Positions 21,606 to 32,199 of a stretch of 64,000 bases of DNA are shown here, piece by piece (position 1 is the first letter of the stretch; each line of letters begins with the position of its first letter). The stretch covers positions 210,855,742 through 210,919,741 of the forward strand of contig CM062818.1 in the NCBI GenBank assembly GCA_031772625.1, written 5' to 3'. The translations under genes were made by a program, and so were the position numbers. The notes under the pieces are model-generated. The model saw nothing but the letters and a program-made list of their open reading frames with translations, searched no databases and had not been told where the DNA came from. This DNA comes from Pinus tabuliformis (Eukaryota > Streptophyta > Pinopsida > Pinales > Pinaceae).

Positions 21606-23104
21606 TGATCTGATAATCACCCTATGAGTGACATCACTTAAAGATTTATTAAACAAAGGTATTACAGACTCATGTGTTGGTGTGTGCGTTCTGTGTTATT
21701 GAAGCAACGGATCGATCAGATTGCCAATACACAGACAATAAAATGGAAAGACAGCAGAGAAACACAGTAAGCAACCACAAAAACACAAGAAATTTTAATA
21801 AGGAGTTCACCCTATTCTCCAGGGCTACATCTTCGGTCCAGCTTTCAGTGGTGGCCTTGTTTTATTGTGCCTTTAAGCAGAAAATTACAATGCAGGGACT
21901 CAATTCGAGTTCTCCTGAAGCAGGTTTGCTTGGTAGGGTGGTTCTTGGATTCCCCAAGCCACTGGAGTACACAGACTCTTCTTCGTACCAGCTCTATGAC
22001 CTTCTGGTCTACAGTGGCATGAGCCCAATATGGTGCTCAACCCGGACAGATTCCTCTATGGGATGGCTTGAATCTCTCAAGCTCTCTGGTGCTCGATGCT
22101 GCCGCTGGTCAGCTCGGCCCTCTGTCTCTTTCTACTTTTGCTTCACTGTCTTCTTTCTCTGTGTATTCCGTCCTCCTCTCGGGATTCTGGTCTTTTTTCG
22201 TCTCTCGGACTGTTCTCTGACTTGACTGTGTATTTTTCCGTTGTTCATGGCTTCGAAGCCATTCGTTCCAATGCCTGTTCGATTCCTCGTCTGCCTCTGT
22301 CGATCCACCTTCTGCAACTGCGCTTGGAGTTCCCTGTTCGGCGTCATCATGAACGCTTAGGGAGTGGCCACTTGTCCTCCTCTAAATAGCACCAGCCTGC
22401 TTCGTCGGTTCGTTTCTTCAATTACATCATGTATGAAGTCTTTCCTCTGCCATGGCGGTCAAATGGATTCCAAATCTTTACAAATCGCGGCGTAATCCTT
22501 CGTCGATTCCGCTTCCTCCATTGGGCTTTGATCTCAGCCGTCCGATCTGGGTCCCCCAAGTCCAACGTCATACGCACGTTCCGCACAGTTGACTTGCTCG
22601 ACCGATAACGCGCGATCAACGGTGGTTTTCTCTCACCTCTGCTTGCCACGCGTCGATCGTTGAGTGGGATCACTCTGCTTCCATCCAAAACCGCTTACCG
22701 TTCGAGGGCGCCCCGATCAATACTGTCAGTTTCTAGAGCGCGGGTCCCACCTTTATCCTTTTAGTGTTGTTCGCCTTTTCGCCCTCGGTTCTTCAGTTCG
22801 CCATGCGTTCGTGTGCTCAAGCTTCCCCCATTTTGGCCCTGTTTGCCTAGCTAAGTGCTAATCGCGCATCAAAATCCACCTCTTTTTCCCGATCCGGGGC
22901 TCCCAGGGGCTACTTTGACCTCCTGCGCAGTCTCCATGGGCCTCGGTCAGCGCGTTTTGACCGAAGTCCTCGTCGTTCCACGTTGGCTACCATTGCCATT
23001 GGTTCAGGGTATTTTTGATCGTTGTTCTGAATTCTTTAGAGATTTGTCCCGACCTGATACAGTCATGGTTCTTTGATAGTTCTTGATGGATCCAATTCGG
23101 ATCA
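21606..23104 (-). repeat. 3' LTR of the nested gypsy element
   Basis: 1,499 bp, TGATCTGATAATCACC to GGATCA. About 61 bp longer than its partner, largely because of the cctgcgcagtctccatgggc... segment near 22921-22970, which is missing from the right LTR (about 29085). Frames inside run in the LTRs of both copies and are not taken as genes. Confidence 0.85.
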
Positions 23105-23153
23105 CGGCCTTCCCACTGAAAAAGCTTTTGGACCACCAAAAGTTGGTTTTCTT

Positions 23154-23756
23154 TCAAGCATCGACTAAGTGAGGATATTGTTGTCTCACTTGTCCAATCT
23201 CAATCCACTTTGCACTGCTCGGCTTCGAACCTTTGAGTCCAATTCTGAGGTACTCAACATCTCCTCTGCGCGTCGTCCTCACCTTCCTGTCCAAGACTGT
23301 GTCTTCTTGCAATTCATTAAGATATTCAGGTAGCAGGTCATCAATAGAAGGCAATTGACTTTGCTCTTCAGGATCCTCAATCATTGAAGGTTCAAACAAT
23401 CTCAAGCAATCTGCATTTACGACTGAGTAGATGTGCATGTAAGCTGGTAGATCAAGGCGAAAAGCATTTTCACCAATCTTCTCAAGTATCCTAAAAGGTC
23501 CATACCTGATAGGCTTTAGCTTTTTACCTTCACCTTGCATCCTGTCCTTGCTGATATACAACCAGACCTGGTCTCCAACTTGAAAACTATGCTCCATCCG
23601 ATGCTTGTCATGCCTAGCCTTGTACTTGGCTTGGCTCTTTTCCAGTTGTTCCTGTACTGCCTGGTGGATCTCCTGGATCTGTTCAATGAACTTAGTTGCT
23701 TTGTCCACATCACTGTGTCCATCAACCGTGGTATCTTTACCAAAGACAAAATCCAA
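23154..23756 (-). pseudogene. Gypsy integrase C-terminal region with GPF module
   Basis: 200-codon open block. It begins DFVFGKDTTVDGHSDVDKAT, then a helix-rich VQEQLEKSQAKYKARHDKHR and FQVGDQVWLYISKDR, followed by LKPIRYGPFRILEKIGENAF (the GPY/F module, residues about 85-105) and RLDLPAYMHIYSVVNADCLR. The end reads GLKGSKPSSAKWIEIGQVRQ QYPHLVDA, ordinary for chromovirus-related Pol ends, but no clear chromodomain is present. The 5' part of this block is cut off by the damaged segment at 23780-23925. Confidence 0.85.
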
Positions 23757-23787
23757 AGGAGACCTTGCTATGAAACCAAAGCAGGTC

Positions 23788-23921
23788 TCAAAAGGAGATC
23801 TCTATGTAGAAGAGTGTTTGGCTCTGTTGTCCCTTGAGTAACTAGATCACTATATCCCTATATCACTATATCACTATATCAAAAGGAGATCTCTATATCC
23901 CTTGAGTAACTAGATCACTAT
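23788..23921 (-). other. Deletion with templated filler DNA inside the integrase gene
   Basis: cccttgagtaactagatcac and the following tat occur at 23831-23853 and 23899-23921; tcaaaaggagatctctat occurs at 23788-23805 and 23879-23896. Between them is an atcactat-type micro-repeat (tatatcactatatcactata). Together the block is a patchwork of copies of its two flanks. The integrase coding expected between VVNR (upstream frame end) and HSST-RSPFETCFGF is about 60-100 bp short of normal. This is the pattern left by a break repaired with locally copied filler. Confidence 0.7.
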
Positions 23922-25061
23922 CCTATTAACTACTTCTGTCTGGCCATCGGTTTGTGGATGAAAAGTTGTGCTTTTCTTCAGTTGGGTGTCCATCAGTTCC
24001 CACAGACTTGACCAAAACTTCCCCACAAATCGAGTGTCTCGATCAGATATAATAGAAGTGGGTAATCCAAAATGAACCCATACATGTTCAAAGAATAATT
24101 TTGCAGTTTGTTCAGCGGTAATTTGTTTATTACAAGGTATCAAAATACACATTTTGCTGAACCTATCCACAACCACATATAGATAATCATGACCTTTCCT
24201 AGATTTAGGCAATCCTCCAACAAAATCCATGGAAACACTTTCCCAAGGGTGAGAAGGAACTGGTAAAGGAGTGTACAAGCCTAGTTTTCTATTGTTGGGC
24301 TTGCTTTTAGCACACATGGTACACCCTCTTACATATCTAGAAACTGTCTCATTCATTATCGGCCAATAACAAAATCTTTGCAGCTGTGCAACTGTTTTAC
24401 TTACCCAAAAGTGACCTGATATCAAAGAAGTGTGTGCCTCTCTAATTATCTTTACTCTCTCGGTTTGTGGAATGCAGAGTTTCCCACAATGATATAAGAG
24501 TCGGTCCTTCACATGATAGTCCAATTCTTCTACCTTTTTGCCTTGACTCAAAGTTGCATATACATCTTTAAAGTCTATATCTTGAGCATATTGTTCAATG
24601 TAACTTTCATGTAGTACAGAATTATGCTTAAGTATAGTAGATGCATTTATAATGGGTCTAGATAACATGTCTGCAACTTTGTTGTGTATGCCCTTTTTAT
24701 ATCTGATGACTAGATGAAACTGTTGTAGAAAACCCATCCATCTGTAATGCCTTGATTGTTGCAACTTAGTTTGTGAGTGTAGATATTGAAGTGGTTGATG
24801 ATCAGTATGTATTACTATCTCTTTGCCCATTAAGTAATGTTTCCACTTTTTCACACTCTGAACTAATGCATATAATTCTTTATCATACATAGGATAGTTA
24901 ACTACTGCAGGATTAAAAGTCTCAGAATGATAACATATGGGTTTACCGTGCTGTGTCAACACTGCTCCCATGGCATAGTCACTGGCATCTGTTTGGATTT
25001 CAAACTGTCTTTGTAGATCAGGCAGTGCTAATACAGGTGTTGTACTAATCTTTTCTTTCAA
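23910..25061 (-). pseudogene. Gypsy RNase H and integrase core
   Basis: 383-codon block. RNase H: FEIQTDASDYAMGAVLTQHG (residues about 19-40), YDKELYALVQSVKKWKHYL, then IHTDHQPLQYLHSQTKLQQ and KKGIHNKVADMLSRP. Integrase zinc region: HTSLISGHF...CYWPIMNETV...CTMCAKSK (HHCC, about 210-255). Catalytic core: VSMDFVGGLPKSRKGHDYLY (first Asp), IISDRDTRFVGKFW (second Asp) and TDGQTEVVNR (Glu). All three DDE residues are preserved. It ends in the filler region, so the polyprotein would be truncated. The upstream RT joins by frameshift near 25060-25200. Confidence 0.9.
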
Positions 25062-25359
25062 GGTGTCGAAGGCTTTCTGATGTTTGCCTCCCCACTAAAA
25101 CACCTTGTTCAATCATGTTAAAGCATGTAAGGGAGCTGCAATTGAGGAAAAATAAAAAATGAACTTCCTCCAATATTGTGCTGCTCCTAAAAAGCTTCAC
25201 TTCTGTAGCAGACTTGGGTTTAGGCCAGTTTACAATGACTGCCACTTTAGAGGGATCTATTTTCAATTCACCACCCCCTACTATGTGACCCAAATAATTT
25301 AGAGATGTTTTGCCAAATTCACATTTTGAGAGTTTAACATAAAGTTTTTCTCTTTTCAA
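25045..25359 (-). pseudogene. Gypsy reverse transcriptase thumb/connection
   Basis: LYVKLSKCEFGKTSLNYLGH followed by IVGGGELKIDPSKVAVIVNW, the conserved connection part of Ty3/gypsy RT (KCEF...YLGHIV...G...D..K). A frameshift after PKPKSATEVKLF scrambles the rest of the block; the correct continuation lies in the next frame and leads into the RNase H block. A TAA stop separates it from the YLDD block upstream. Confidence 0.85.
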
Positions 25360-25404
25360 AACATTTAATGTCTGCTTAACATGCTTTAAGTGTTCTTCCC
25401 ACGT

Positions 25405-25908
25405 TTAACTAAAAATCAAAATGTCATCCAAATACACAATAACAAAATCATCAAGAAAAGGCCCGAGTACATCATTCATTAATCTCATGAAAGTAGCAGG
25501 AGCATTGGTCAAGCTAGAAGGCATAACCAGCCACTCATACAATCCCTGCTTTGTTTTGAAAGCAGTCTTCCATGCATCTTGCTCTGCAACTTTGACCTGA
25601 TGGTATCCACTGTGCAAATCCAGCTTGGTGAAATAAACAGCTTCCTTCAATTGATCTAAAAGATCATCTATGCGAGGAAAGGGATAACGATTTTTTATTG
25701 TTATCTTATTCAGCGCTCAGTAGCCAATGCACATTCTCCACAAGCAATCTTTTTTTCTCGCCAAAACGATTGGTGACCCACATGGTGATGTGCTAGGCCT
25801 GATGAATCCCTTCTCGAGCAACTCCTGCACCTGCTTCTTGATTTCAGCATTCTCTAAAGCAAACAACCTATACATCCCAATGTTAGGCAATGGAACATCT
25901 TGCTGCAA
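25405..25908 (-). pseudogene. Gypsy reverse transcriptase catalytic domain
   Basis: Two blocks. 25717-25908: VQELLEKGFIRPSTSPCGSP IVLARKKDCLWRMCIGY, ending at a TGA that lies where CGA (Arg of the DYRALN motif) is normal, a typical CpG decay. 25405-25650: [15 protein letters not shown], then [20 protein letters not shown] and [12 protein letters not shown] with the catalytic YLDD, ending at TAA. In [20 protein letters not shown] the usual F-G of MPFGL is replaced by SS. A one-base shift at about 25912 separates this from protease. Confidence 0.9.
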
Positions 25909-26468
25909 ATAATATCATGCACTATTCCCTTTTTGGGTGGCAGACCTTTAGGTTCTTGAAACAAGACATCATACTCTGAAACAATATTTTCTATATCAGC
26001 TTGTTGATCAGCATAACAGCCCTCAAATACATTGGTTTTATCAAGTTTCTTTTCCTTTACAACCATTAGTAAGAACTGTTTGCATGAATTTATCATTCTT
26101 TTCATCTGCCCAGAATTTATGAGAGTATAATTATTCTTGAGCTTGTGAGCTCTTACAAAGTATTTGATTCCATTTTTAACAAGTAGATACTTGTTCTCAG
26201 CTCTATAGAAAATAGCCTTTCTATCATACAAGTAAGGACTTCCTAAAACAATTCTACATATATCTAAAGGAATTATGTCTAACTCAACCTCATCTACAAA
26301 TGCTGACCCAAAAGAAAACTTGAGTTTGAACTGTCTAGTCACTTGTAGTTGTGCTTTATCATTCAACCATCCTAATGGGTATGGTTTCTTATGAGGTGTA
26401 GTTGCTAATTCCAATTTCTTTACAATTGCTTCAGAAATTAGATTTACTTGTGAGCCACTATCAAACAA
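25854..26468 (-). pseudogene. Gypsy aspartic protease
   Basis: Open block whose first residues are FDSGSQVNLISEAIVKKLEL: active site DSG in place of the more common DTGA, with the NLIS partner strand. KAQLQVTRQFKLKFSFGSAF and LDIIPLDICRIVLGSPYLYD follow (the hydrophobic-hydrophobic-Gly flap-side motif ILGxPxL). The later part, VSEYDVLFQEPKGLPPKKGI and VHDI, is the usual linker to RT. A one-base shift at about 25912 takes the frame out just before DVPLPNIGMYRL. The N-terminal end overlaps the end of gag. Confidence 0.88.
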
Positions 26469-27726
26469 AGTATCAATCTTTTGATTTTTGGAAATAACTC
26501 GAATATGGAAAAGCTCATGTCTTTTTTTCTCATGTTCTTCGTTAATAACAGATTGAGCAAAATACTAGTAGATGCTTCAGAATTCTTACCTTTTATACCT
26601 GTGGCTGCAATGATTGTTTCATCTCCCAAGTCTGACCCCAAATCTTTCTGAATAGCTGCAGCAGTCTTCTTCTTCTTGCCCACGGACTTCTTAGGTCTCA
26701 GCTCTGGATGCAGAATCCAACAGTGCTCATCATCATGCCCCTCCTTTTTACAGTGAATGCACGAAGCTTTGCCTTTCTGTGCAGTGTTAGCCTTCCTTGC
26801 TTTCCACTTCTGCTTTCTTTTCTCCTTGCTCTTGCTTACAATGGGTTGGGATGGTCCCCCAACTTCTGGATTTCCATTCTTTCCTCTAGCTTCTAGATGA
26901 GTAGCTTGTACAGATACCTCATCTATACTAGTGAGATTAAACATGAGGATGGTATGCCTCATGTAGTTGTGTAGACCACCAATGTACTTCAAAAAGGTCT
27001 CTGGTGAGTCTAATGAGATACCCAACATCAATGCTCTCTTTTTGAACTCTTGAGTATACCCTTGCACACTTTGCCCTTTCAACTGCCCAAGAGTTTGCCA
27101 ACTCATCATGGCTTATTGCATGTAGGCCAATGGATAGAACTGCTTTTTGATTGCAGCAACAAATTCACTCCAGACAGAGATGGTCTTACCATGTTTTTTC
27201 ATATTAGCTTGGGTTATGCCTTCCTACCAAACCAAGGCAATGCCTCCTAGGCGTAGGCTTGCCAGCTGAATTTTACTCTTGTCTGAGTTGATATTCTGCA
27301 CTCTGCAATACGCATCAATTTGTCTAATCCAATTGTCCAACTTTTCAGCATTTAGCTCTCCATCATATATAGGCAAATCAAATTTAACATCTAGCTTAAT
27401 CAAAGATGCTTTCTTATTATGCACAAGGCTATTAGGAGGTGTGAGAAAGCTTTCCTCTTTCGCTTTTCCTTTTGAGTGGTCATCGGAATGAGACTCATTT
27501 TTTCTTTATTTTGTTTAGAACCTGATGAATTTTCATCCTTATGCTTTCTAAAGTCCCTATACATTTCTTCTACCATAGACTTTATAGCTAGGAAACTTTC
27601 CATGAATTGAGGGTCCGGCCCCCTAGAACCTTTCTCTGACATTGTCTTCCGAGAATAGACTCTCCCAATTTCAGGATTAATTTCCACCAACTCTCCTCCT
27701 AATTTGAGCTTTGATCTAGTGAGCAT
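26444..27726 (-). pseudogene. Gypsy Gag
   Basis: Starts MLTRSKLKLGGELVEINPEI at 27726, about 45 bp from the primer-binding site. Three open blocks separated by breaks: 27400-27726, 27224-27424 and 26444-27109. The capsid region reads KFDLPIYDGELNAEKLDNWI and later LGQLKGQSVQGYTQEFKKRA, the retrotransposon Gag pattern (PF03732-type). A basic stretch and one CCHC knuckle, CIHCKKEGHDDEHCW, lie at about 26730-26775. A stop after LGGIALVW at about 27224 and another at about 27112 inactivate it. Confidence 0.88.
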
Positions 27727-27771
27727 TCAACAGCTAAACCAACACAAGCTTTTCTAACCTTACAGCCTAGA

Positions 27772-27783
27772 GCTCTGATACCA
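27772..27783 (-). other. tRNA-Met primer-binding site of the gypsy element
   Basis: gctctgatacca on the plus strand, two bases from the TGATCTGATAATC LTR edge at 27786. Confidence 0.8.
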
Positions 27784-27785
27784 CT

Positions 27786-29223
27786 TGATCTGATAATCAC
27801 CCTATGAGTAACATCAATTGAAGATTTATTAAACAAAGGTATTACAGACTCATGTGTTGGTGTGTGCGTTCTGTGTTATTGAAGCAGTGGATCGATCAAA
27901 TTGCCAATACACAGACAATAAAATGAAAAGACAGCAGAGAAACACAGTAAGCAACCACAAAGACACAAGAAATTTTAATAAGGAGTTCACCCTATTCTCC
28001 AGGGCTACATCTCCGGTCCAGCTTTCAATGGTGGCCTTGTTTTATTGTGCCTTTAAGCAAAAAATTACAATGCAAGGACTCAATGTGAGTTCTCCTGAAG
28101 TAGGTTTGCTTGGCAGGGTGGTTCTTGGATTCCCCAAGCCACTGGAGTACACAAACTCTTCTTCTTCCTACCAACTCTGTGACCTTCTGGTCTACAGTGG
28201 CATGAGCCCAGTTTGGTGCTCAGCCCAAACAGATTCCTCTATAAGATGGCTTGAATCTCTCAAGCTCTCTGGTGCTCGATGTTGTCGCTGGTTAGCTCGG
28301 CCCTCTGTCTCTTTCTGCTTTTGCTTCACTGTCTTCTTTCTCTGTGTATTTTGTCCTCCTCTCGGGATTCTGGTCTTTTTTCGTCTCTCGCACTGTTCTC
28401 CGACTTGACTGTGTATTTTTCCATTGTTCATGGCTTTGAAGCCATTCGTTCTAATGCCTGTTCGGTTCCTCGTCCGCCTCTGTCGATTCGCCTTCTGCAG
28501 CTGCGCTTGGAGTTCCCTGTTCGACGTCATCATGAACGCTCCGGGAGTGGCCACTTGTCCTCCTCTAAATAGCGCCAGCCTGCTTCGTCGTTCGTTTCTT
28601 CAATTACATCGTGGATGAAGTCTTTCCTCCACCGTGGCTGTCCAACAGATTCCAAATCTTTACAAATCGCGGCATATTCCTTCGTCGATTCCGCTTCCTC
28701 CATCGGGCTTGATCTCAGCCGTCCGATCTGGGTCCCCTAGATCCAACATCATACGCACGTTCCGCGTGGTTGACTTGCTTGACCGATAACGCGCGATCAA
28801 CGACGGTTTTCTCTCACCTCCGCTTGCCATGCGTCGATCGTTGAGTGGGATCGCTCCGCTTCCATCCAAAACCGCTTACCATTCGAGGGCGCCCCAATCA
28901 ATACCGCCAGTTTCTAGAGCGCGGGTCCCGCCTTTGTCCTTTTAGCGCTATTCGCCTTTTTTCCCGCAGTTCGCCATGCGTCCGTGTGCTCGGGCTTCCC
29001 TCATTTTGGCCCTGTTTGCTAAGTGCTAATCGCACATCAAAATCCACCTCCTTTTCCCGATCCGGGGCTCCCAGGGGCTACTTTGACCTCGTCGTTCCAC
29101 ACTCGCTGCCATTGCCACTGGTTCAGGGTGTTTTTGATCGTTGTTTTGAATTCTTTAGAGATTTGTCCCGACCTAATACAGTCATGGTTCTTTGACAGTT
29201 CTCGATGGATCCAATTCAGATCA
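27786..29223 (-). repeat. 5' LTR of the nested gypsy element
   Basis: 1,438 bp, ending atccaattcagatca at 29223 before CCTCT. Closely similar to 21606-23104 with scattered substitutions, many of them C/T at CG sites, and one larger gap. Frames shared with the other LTR are not considered genes. Confidence 0.85.
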
Positions 29224-29228
29224 CCTCT

Positions 29229-31157
29229 TGGGCTCCAACCCTTAGTTTCACTTTATCAAGATGTATTTGGTTATACTTCACGACTCCCAATGTTTTCTTC
29301 ATTGACCCTTGTCAATCTTCGTCTTCACTGTAGTATCCACGTTATGTCATCAATGACAACCTTGATCTCTTCTCATGAAGGTGTCTTCGCTGTCATTCAT
29401 GGTACCCAAAACACTTTCTCCAAGGTCACTTCATGATGACTAATGCATCATGGTCTCCAAGATTAACTCCAAGGACAACTAGGGCTTCTCAACAATGTGT
29501 CTACAATAAGCGGCACTAAGCCTCAAAGTCTGCACCAAATAATTCTTCTAAGGATTCTATAATGTACCTCAACATTGCTGCTTGAAGGATGCTTCAATAT
29601 GTCTGCTACAAGGATATCTTCAAATTGTCATCAACAAACTTCATTGTCCAAAGGCCCTCAAGTTTTTAACTTGTTCAACGTTTCAAACGTCCTACTGTCT
29701 AAAGCTTCACTTGTCAAAATCTTCGACAATGCCCAATGCCTTAATACTTCTTTACTGCCCAATGCCTTGATGCTTCACTGTCCAAGCTTCAAGCTATTTT
29801 CAGTCCTATGCTCCAAGCTCTTCTTTTATTCACTGCTTCAAACAGTGACCTCAAACTACTTACAGAGACTACTTCAATAAGGCCTGAGATTGCTTAATTC
29901 ATTGTTCTAAAGTTGACTTCACTGACCTGAGCTTATATGATGATCACAGGTCCGAAATTCAATGTTCATTACAAGTCTAAGATCGAGCTTTTGCCACAGG
30001 ACCAAAATTAGGTTTCATCACAGATCGAAGGATAGCTTATCACAGGTCCAAAGCTTGTTATGTTGTTTAGAGGCCTCTTAACACAAGTCTGAGTTGTTAT
30101 TTCACTGGTCTAAGACACACAATTCCTCCACGTGTCCGAATGATAACTCCTCCAAAAATTCTGAGTTACAGTCCTAGCTCCACCGGTGATTGTCTTGATT
30201 TTATCACAGGTATAGGTTCATCGAGCTACACAAGTGACTCCAACAGATTTTAACACAGGTTTGTGATCACAATTTCATCAAACTTCAAGCCTTCCACAGA
30301 ACGAAAACTTCGATCCTTTAATAGTTCAATAATTCGACCTTATCACAGTTAGATTCTTCCTCCATAATTTGTCTTTATAAGTTCACGAGATGTGAACTAA
30401 TCTTTGTCTCTAAGATCTGTATTCTTCACCAAGATGCGTGACTAAACGAGTTTGGTCTCCAATTTATATACAAGTTCGACCTATAATGAATGGTCGTGTC
30501 ATATGAGAGGAGGCTAACATGAGGTGAGGTTGTATGTCGGCTTGCATCAAAAAGAATTATATTTGATCTTGTAAAATAGTTTCTTCCAACTTACAGGGAG
30601 TTAGCATAAGTGTGAGAGCTCGTTGGAAAGGAGAAATTTCTCTCTACAAACCTATGGCAGTTTCATTCTTAATTAAGGTCATTTCCTCATCAAGAAACTT
30701 AATTTTTGAGACTGCTATTTTAATTTTATTTACAGCAGTTCTTAATATCTAGGGATTTTGGTATTCAAGGTACGACTCCTTCATTTAATGCGTGACATTA
30801 GGATTAGGGCTTCTACTTTATAGATTTAGGCTTTCAATCTCAATAGGCATTTAGGACTTAAGGCATTTATGCATTTAAGGTTTCATCATCTTCAAATAGG
30901 GCATATTAGGGCATGCTTCAACATTTGGCACCTAGGGTTTACTTTAGGGCTTTACCATTGACATATACCTCATGAACTTGTTATCACATAGTTGAATGTC
31001 TAGGGTTTCATAATGTTCATTAGGCATCTCAATGATTTGCAAGATAACACTCCTAGGGTTTGCATGAGGATAGGGTATTATGAACAATGGGCATATAGGG
31101 CAACATCACTCATCACAAGAAATTGCCATCACAAACAATGCCATATATTGACATCAA
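29229..31157 (-). repeat. 5' LTR of the gag-only element, outer part
   Basis: Follows the gypsy insertion and matches 9545-11145 and then 17760-18110. It contains the unoccupied CATTA site (30796-30800). Relative to the left LTR it stops about 20 bp early, at acatcaa (31157), and is followed by TATGT, the same five bases that precede the left LTR. Confidence 0.8.
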
Positions 31158-31162
31158 TATGT

Positions 31163-32199
31163 TTGTATAAGAGTCAAAGAATAACCCTCCAAGCAAAGTC
31201 AAGTCTCCTCCAAGCATGTGACACCACCAAAGAAGCCATCCGAAGCAAAGATAGCAAGTCGGTCTGCAGACGGTCTTCAAGTCGACTGAAAAGGACGGAC
31301 AGTCCTCTATATATAGAGATTGTCTGCTCCACTATAACGTCAAGCAATCACCTCTAAAATTAGCGAAGGTAGGAAGCCGAGAAAAGGGTAATAAGAGGAC
31401 AAGTAAAGGGTCTCTAAGGCAGCGAAGAAAGGAGGAAGAAAACCAAAGTGTTAAAGGGCTAGTTACAGCCACACGTGCGAGAAAAGGAGAGTTGTCTCTG
31501 CGGTTATGACAGCAGCAACTTATAGTCAACCATATCTCATTGTTTAGGGTTAAAACTAGGCCTACAAGGTCTCTCACTCAAGCGTGGAAGAAGGCTATAC
31601 AAGCGAAGGGAGAAAGAGAAGTTTAACATAGTTCTTATGAGGGTATTCCCTCACACGTCTAAAGAACTAGGGCTACATTGCTATTGCTCCAAGTCTGCAA
31701 TATTTGTGAAAGAGAAGAAGGCTCGTTTGGGAGGCAACAAGGTCATCTCCTTACATTTGAAAGGCTCCATCACAAGCGAAGGAAGAAAAGATCAAGGGTC
31801 ATTCTAGAGTATACAATCGAAGGTCTCTACAGTTGCCGAAAGAAGTGCCTAAGGAAGAAAGGCAAGGTGCTGGAAGTAGGAGGACGAAGTGTTGCAACAA
31901 GAAGTAATCTTGAAAGGGCTTGGCTTGTGTTTGGAGGATATTCTTGTCAAGGGTCTAGGGTTTGGCATTGGTCAATAAGAAGCTTCAATAAGAGAAACTT
32001 ACTAAAGGGTTTTCCTCTCAAGAGAAGAGAGGTTTTGCCCCTGGCAGAGAGCCAACATCTTGTGTTCTTGTTCTTATGTTTTTGGTAGCAGTTTGATGAA
32101 GTACACACACATACATTAATAAGAAGAAGAAGATTAAACTAACAAGAAGAAGTAAAAAGACTCCACAAATTGTTATCAAGTCAAGAAGAATCACACTAC
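31163..32199. other. Unassigned stretch between two retroelements
   Basis: No supported gene. It contains a TATA-like cctctatatatagagattg (about 31300-31320), AG-rich segments, and a GAA-rich stretch at about 32120-32160. It might be promoter/leader sequence of another LTR element, but no LTR pair, PBS or coding domain could be tied to it. A 136-codon frame at 31678-32088 has no recognisable features. Confidence 0.3.

Larger units (their letters stand above)
21606..29223 (-). mobile_element. Ty3/gypsy retrotransposon nested in the right LTR
   Basis: 7.62 kb, with LTRs 21606-23104 and 27786-29223 and target duplication CCTCT (21601-21605, 29224-29228). The host LTR continues on both sides within its GGCTCCAACC array. 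The minus-strand primer-binding site TGGTATCAGAGC (27772-27783) adjoins the right LTR. Gene order on the minus strand is gag, protease, RT, RNase H, integrase, which defines Ty3/gypsy. All domains are recognisable but each is interrupted by stops or frameshifts. No chromodomain is visible after the GPF module. Integrase contains a deletion with filler DNA (23831-23921). Confidence 0.92.
9152..31157 (-). mobile_element. Gag-only, copia-like LTR retrotransposon hosting two later insertions
   Basis: Outer element of a nest, about 22 kb with insertions and about 7.8 kb without. LTRs begin TGTTGGAAATA at 9152 and TGTTGGAAATATTGAG at 21225. Left LTR = 9152-11145 plus 17760-18134 (about 2.37 kb). 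Right LTR = 21225-21605 plus 29229-31157 (about 2.31 kb). The minus orientation is shown by a primer-binding site (actctgatacca, 21211-21222) beside the right LTR and a polypurine tract (AAAGGGGGAGAC on the minus strand, 18135-18146) beside the left LTR. The internal region (18135-21224) encodes Gag and a decayed second frame but no protease, integrase, RT or RNase H that I can see. Flanks share TATGT (9147-9151 and 31158-31162), although the right LTR lacks its last ~20 bp. Confidence 0.85.

Noticed and set aside
22422-23076. Frames inside the gypsy LTR (and equivalents at 28279-29195)
   Set aside because: Repeated in both LTRs, small, without domain features, on both strands; best explained as non-coding LTR sequence of higher GC content.
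31678-32088. Plus-strand frame of 136 codons near a TATA-like box
   Set aside because: No start context, no domain, composition follows AG-rich DNA. Could be leader of an LTR element.
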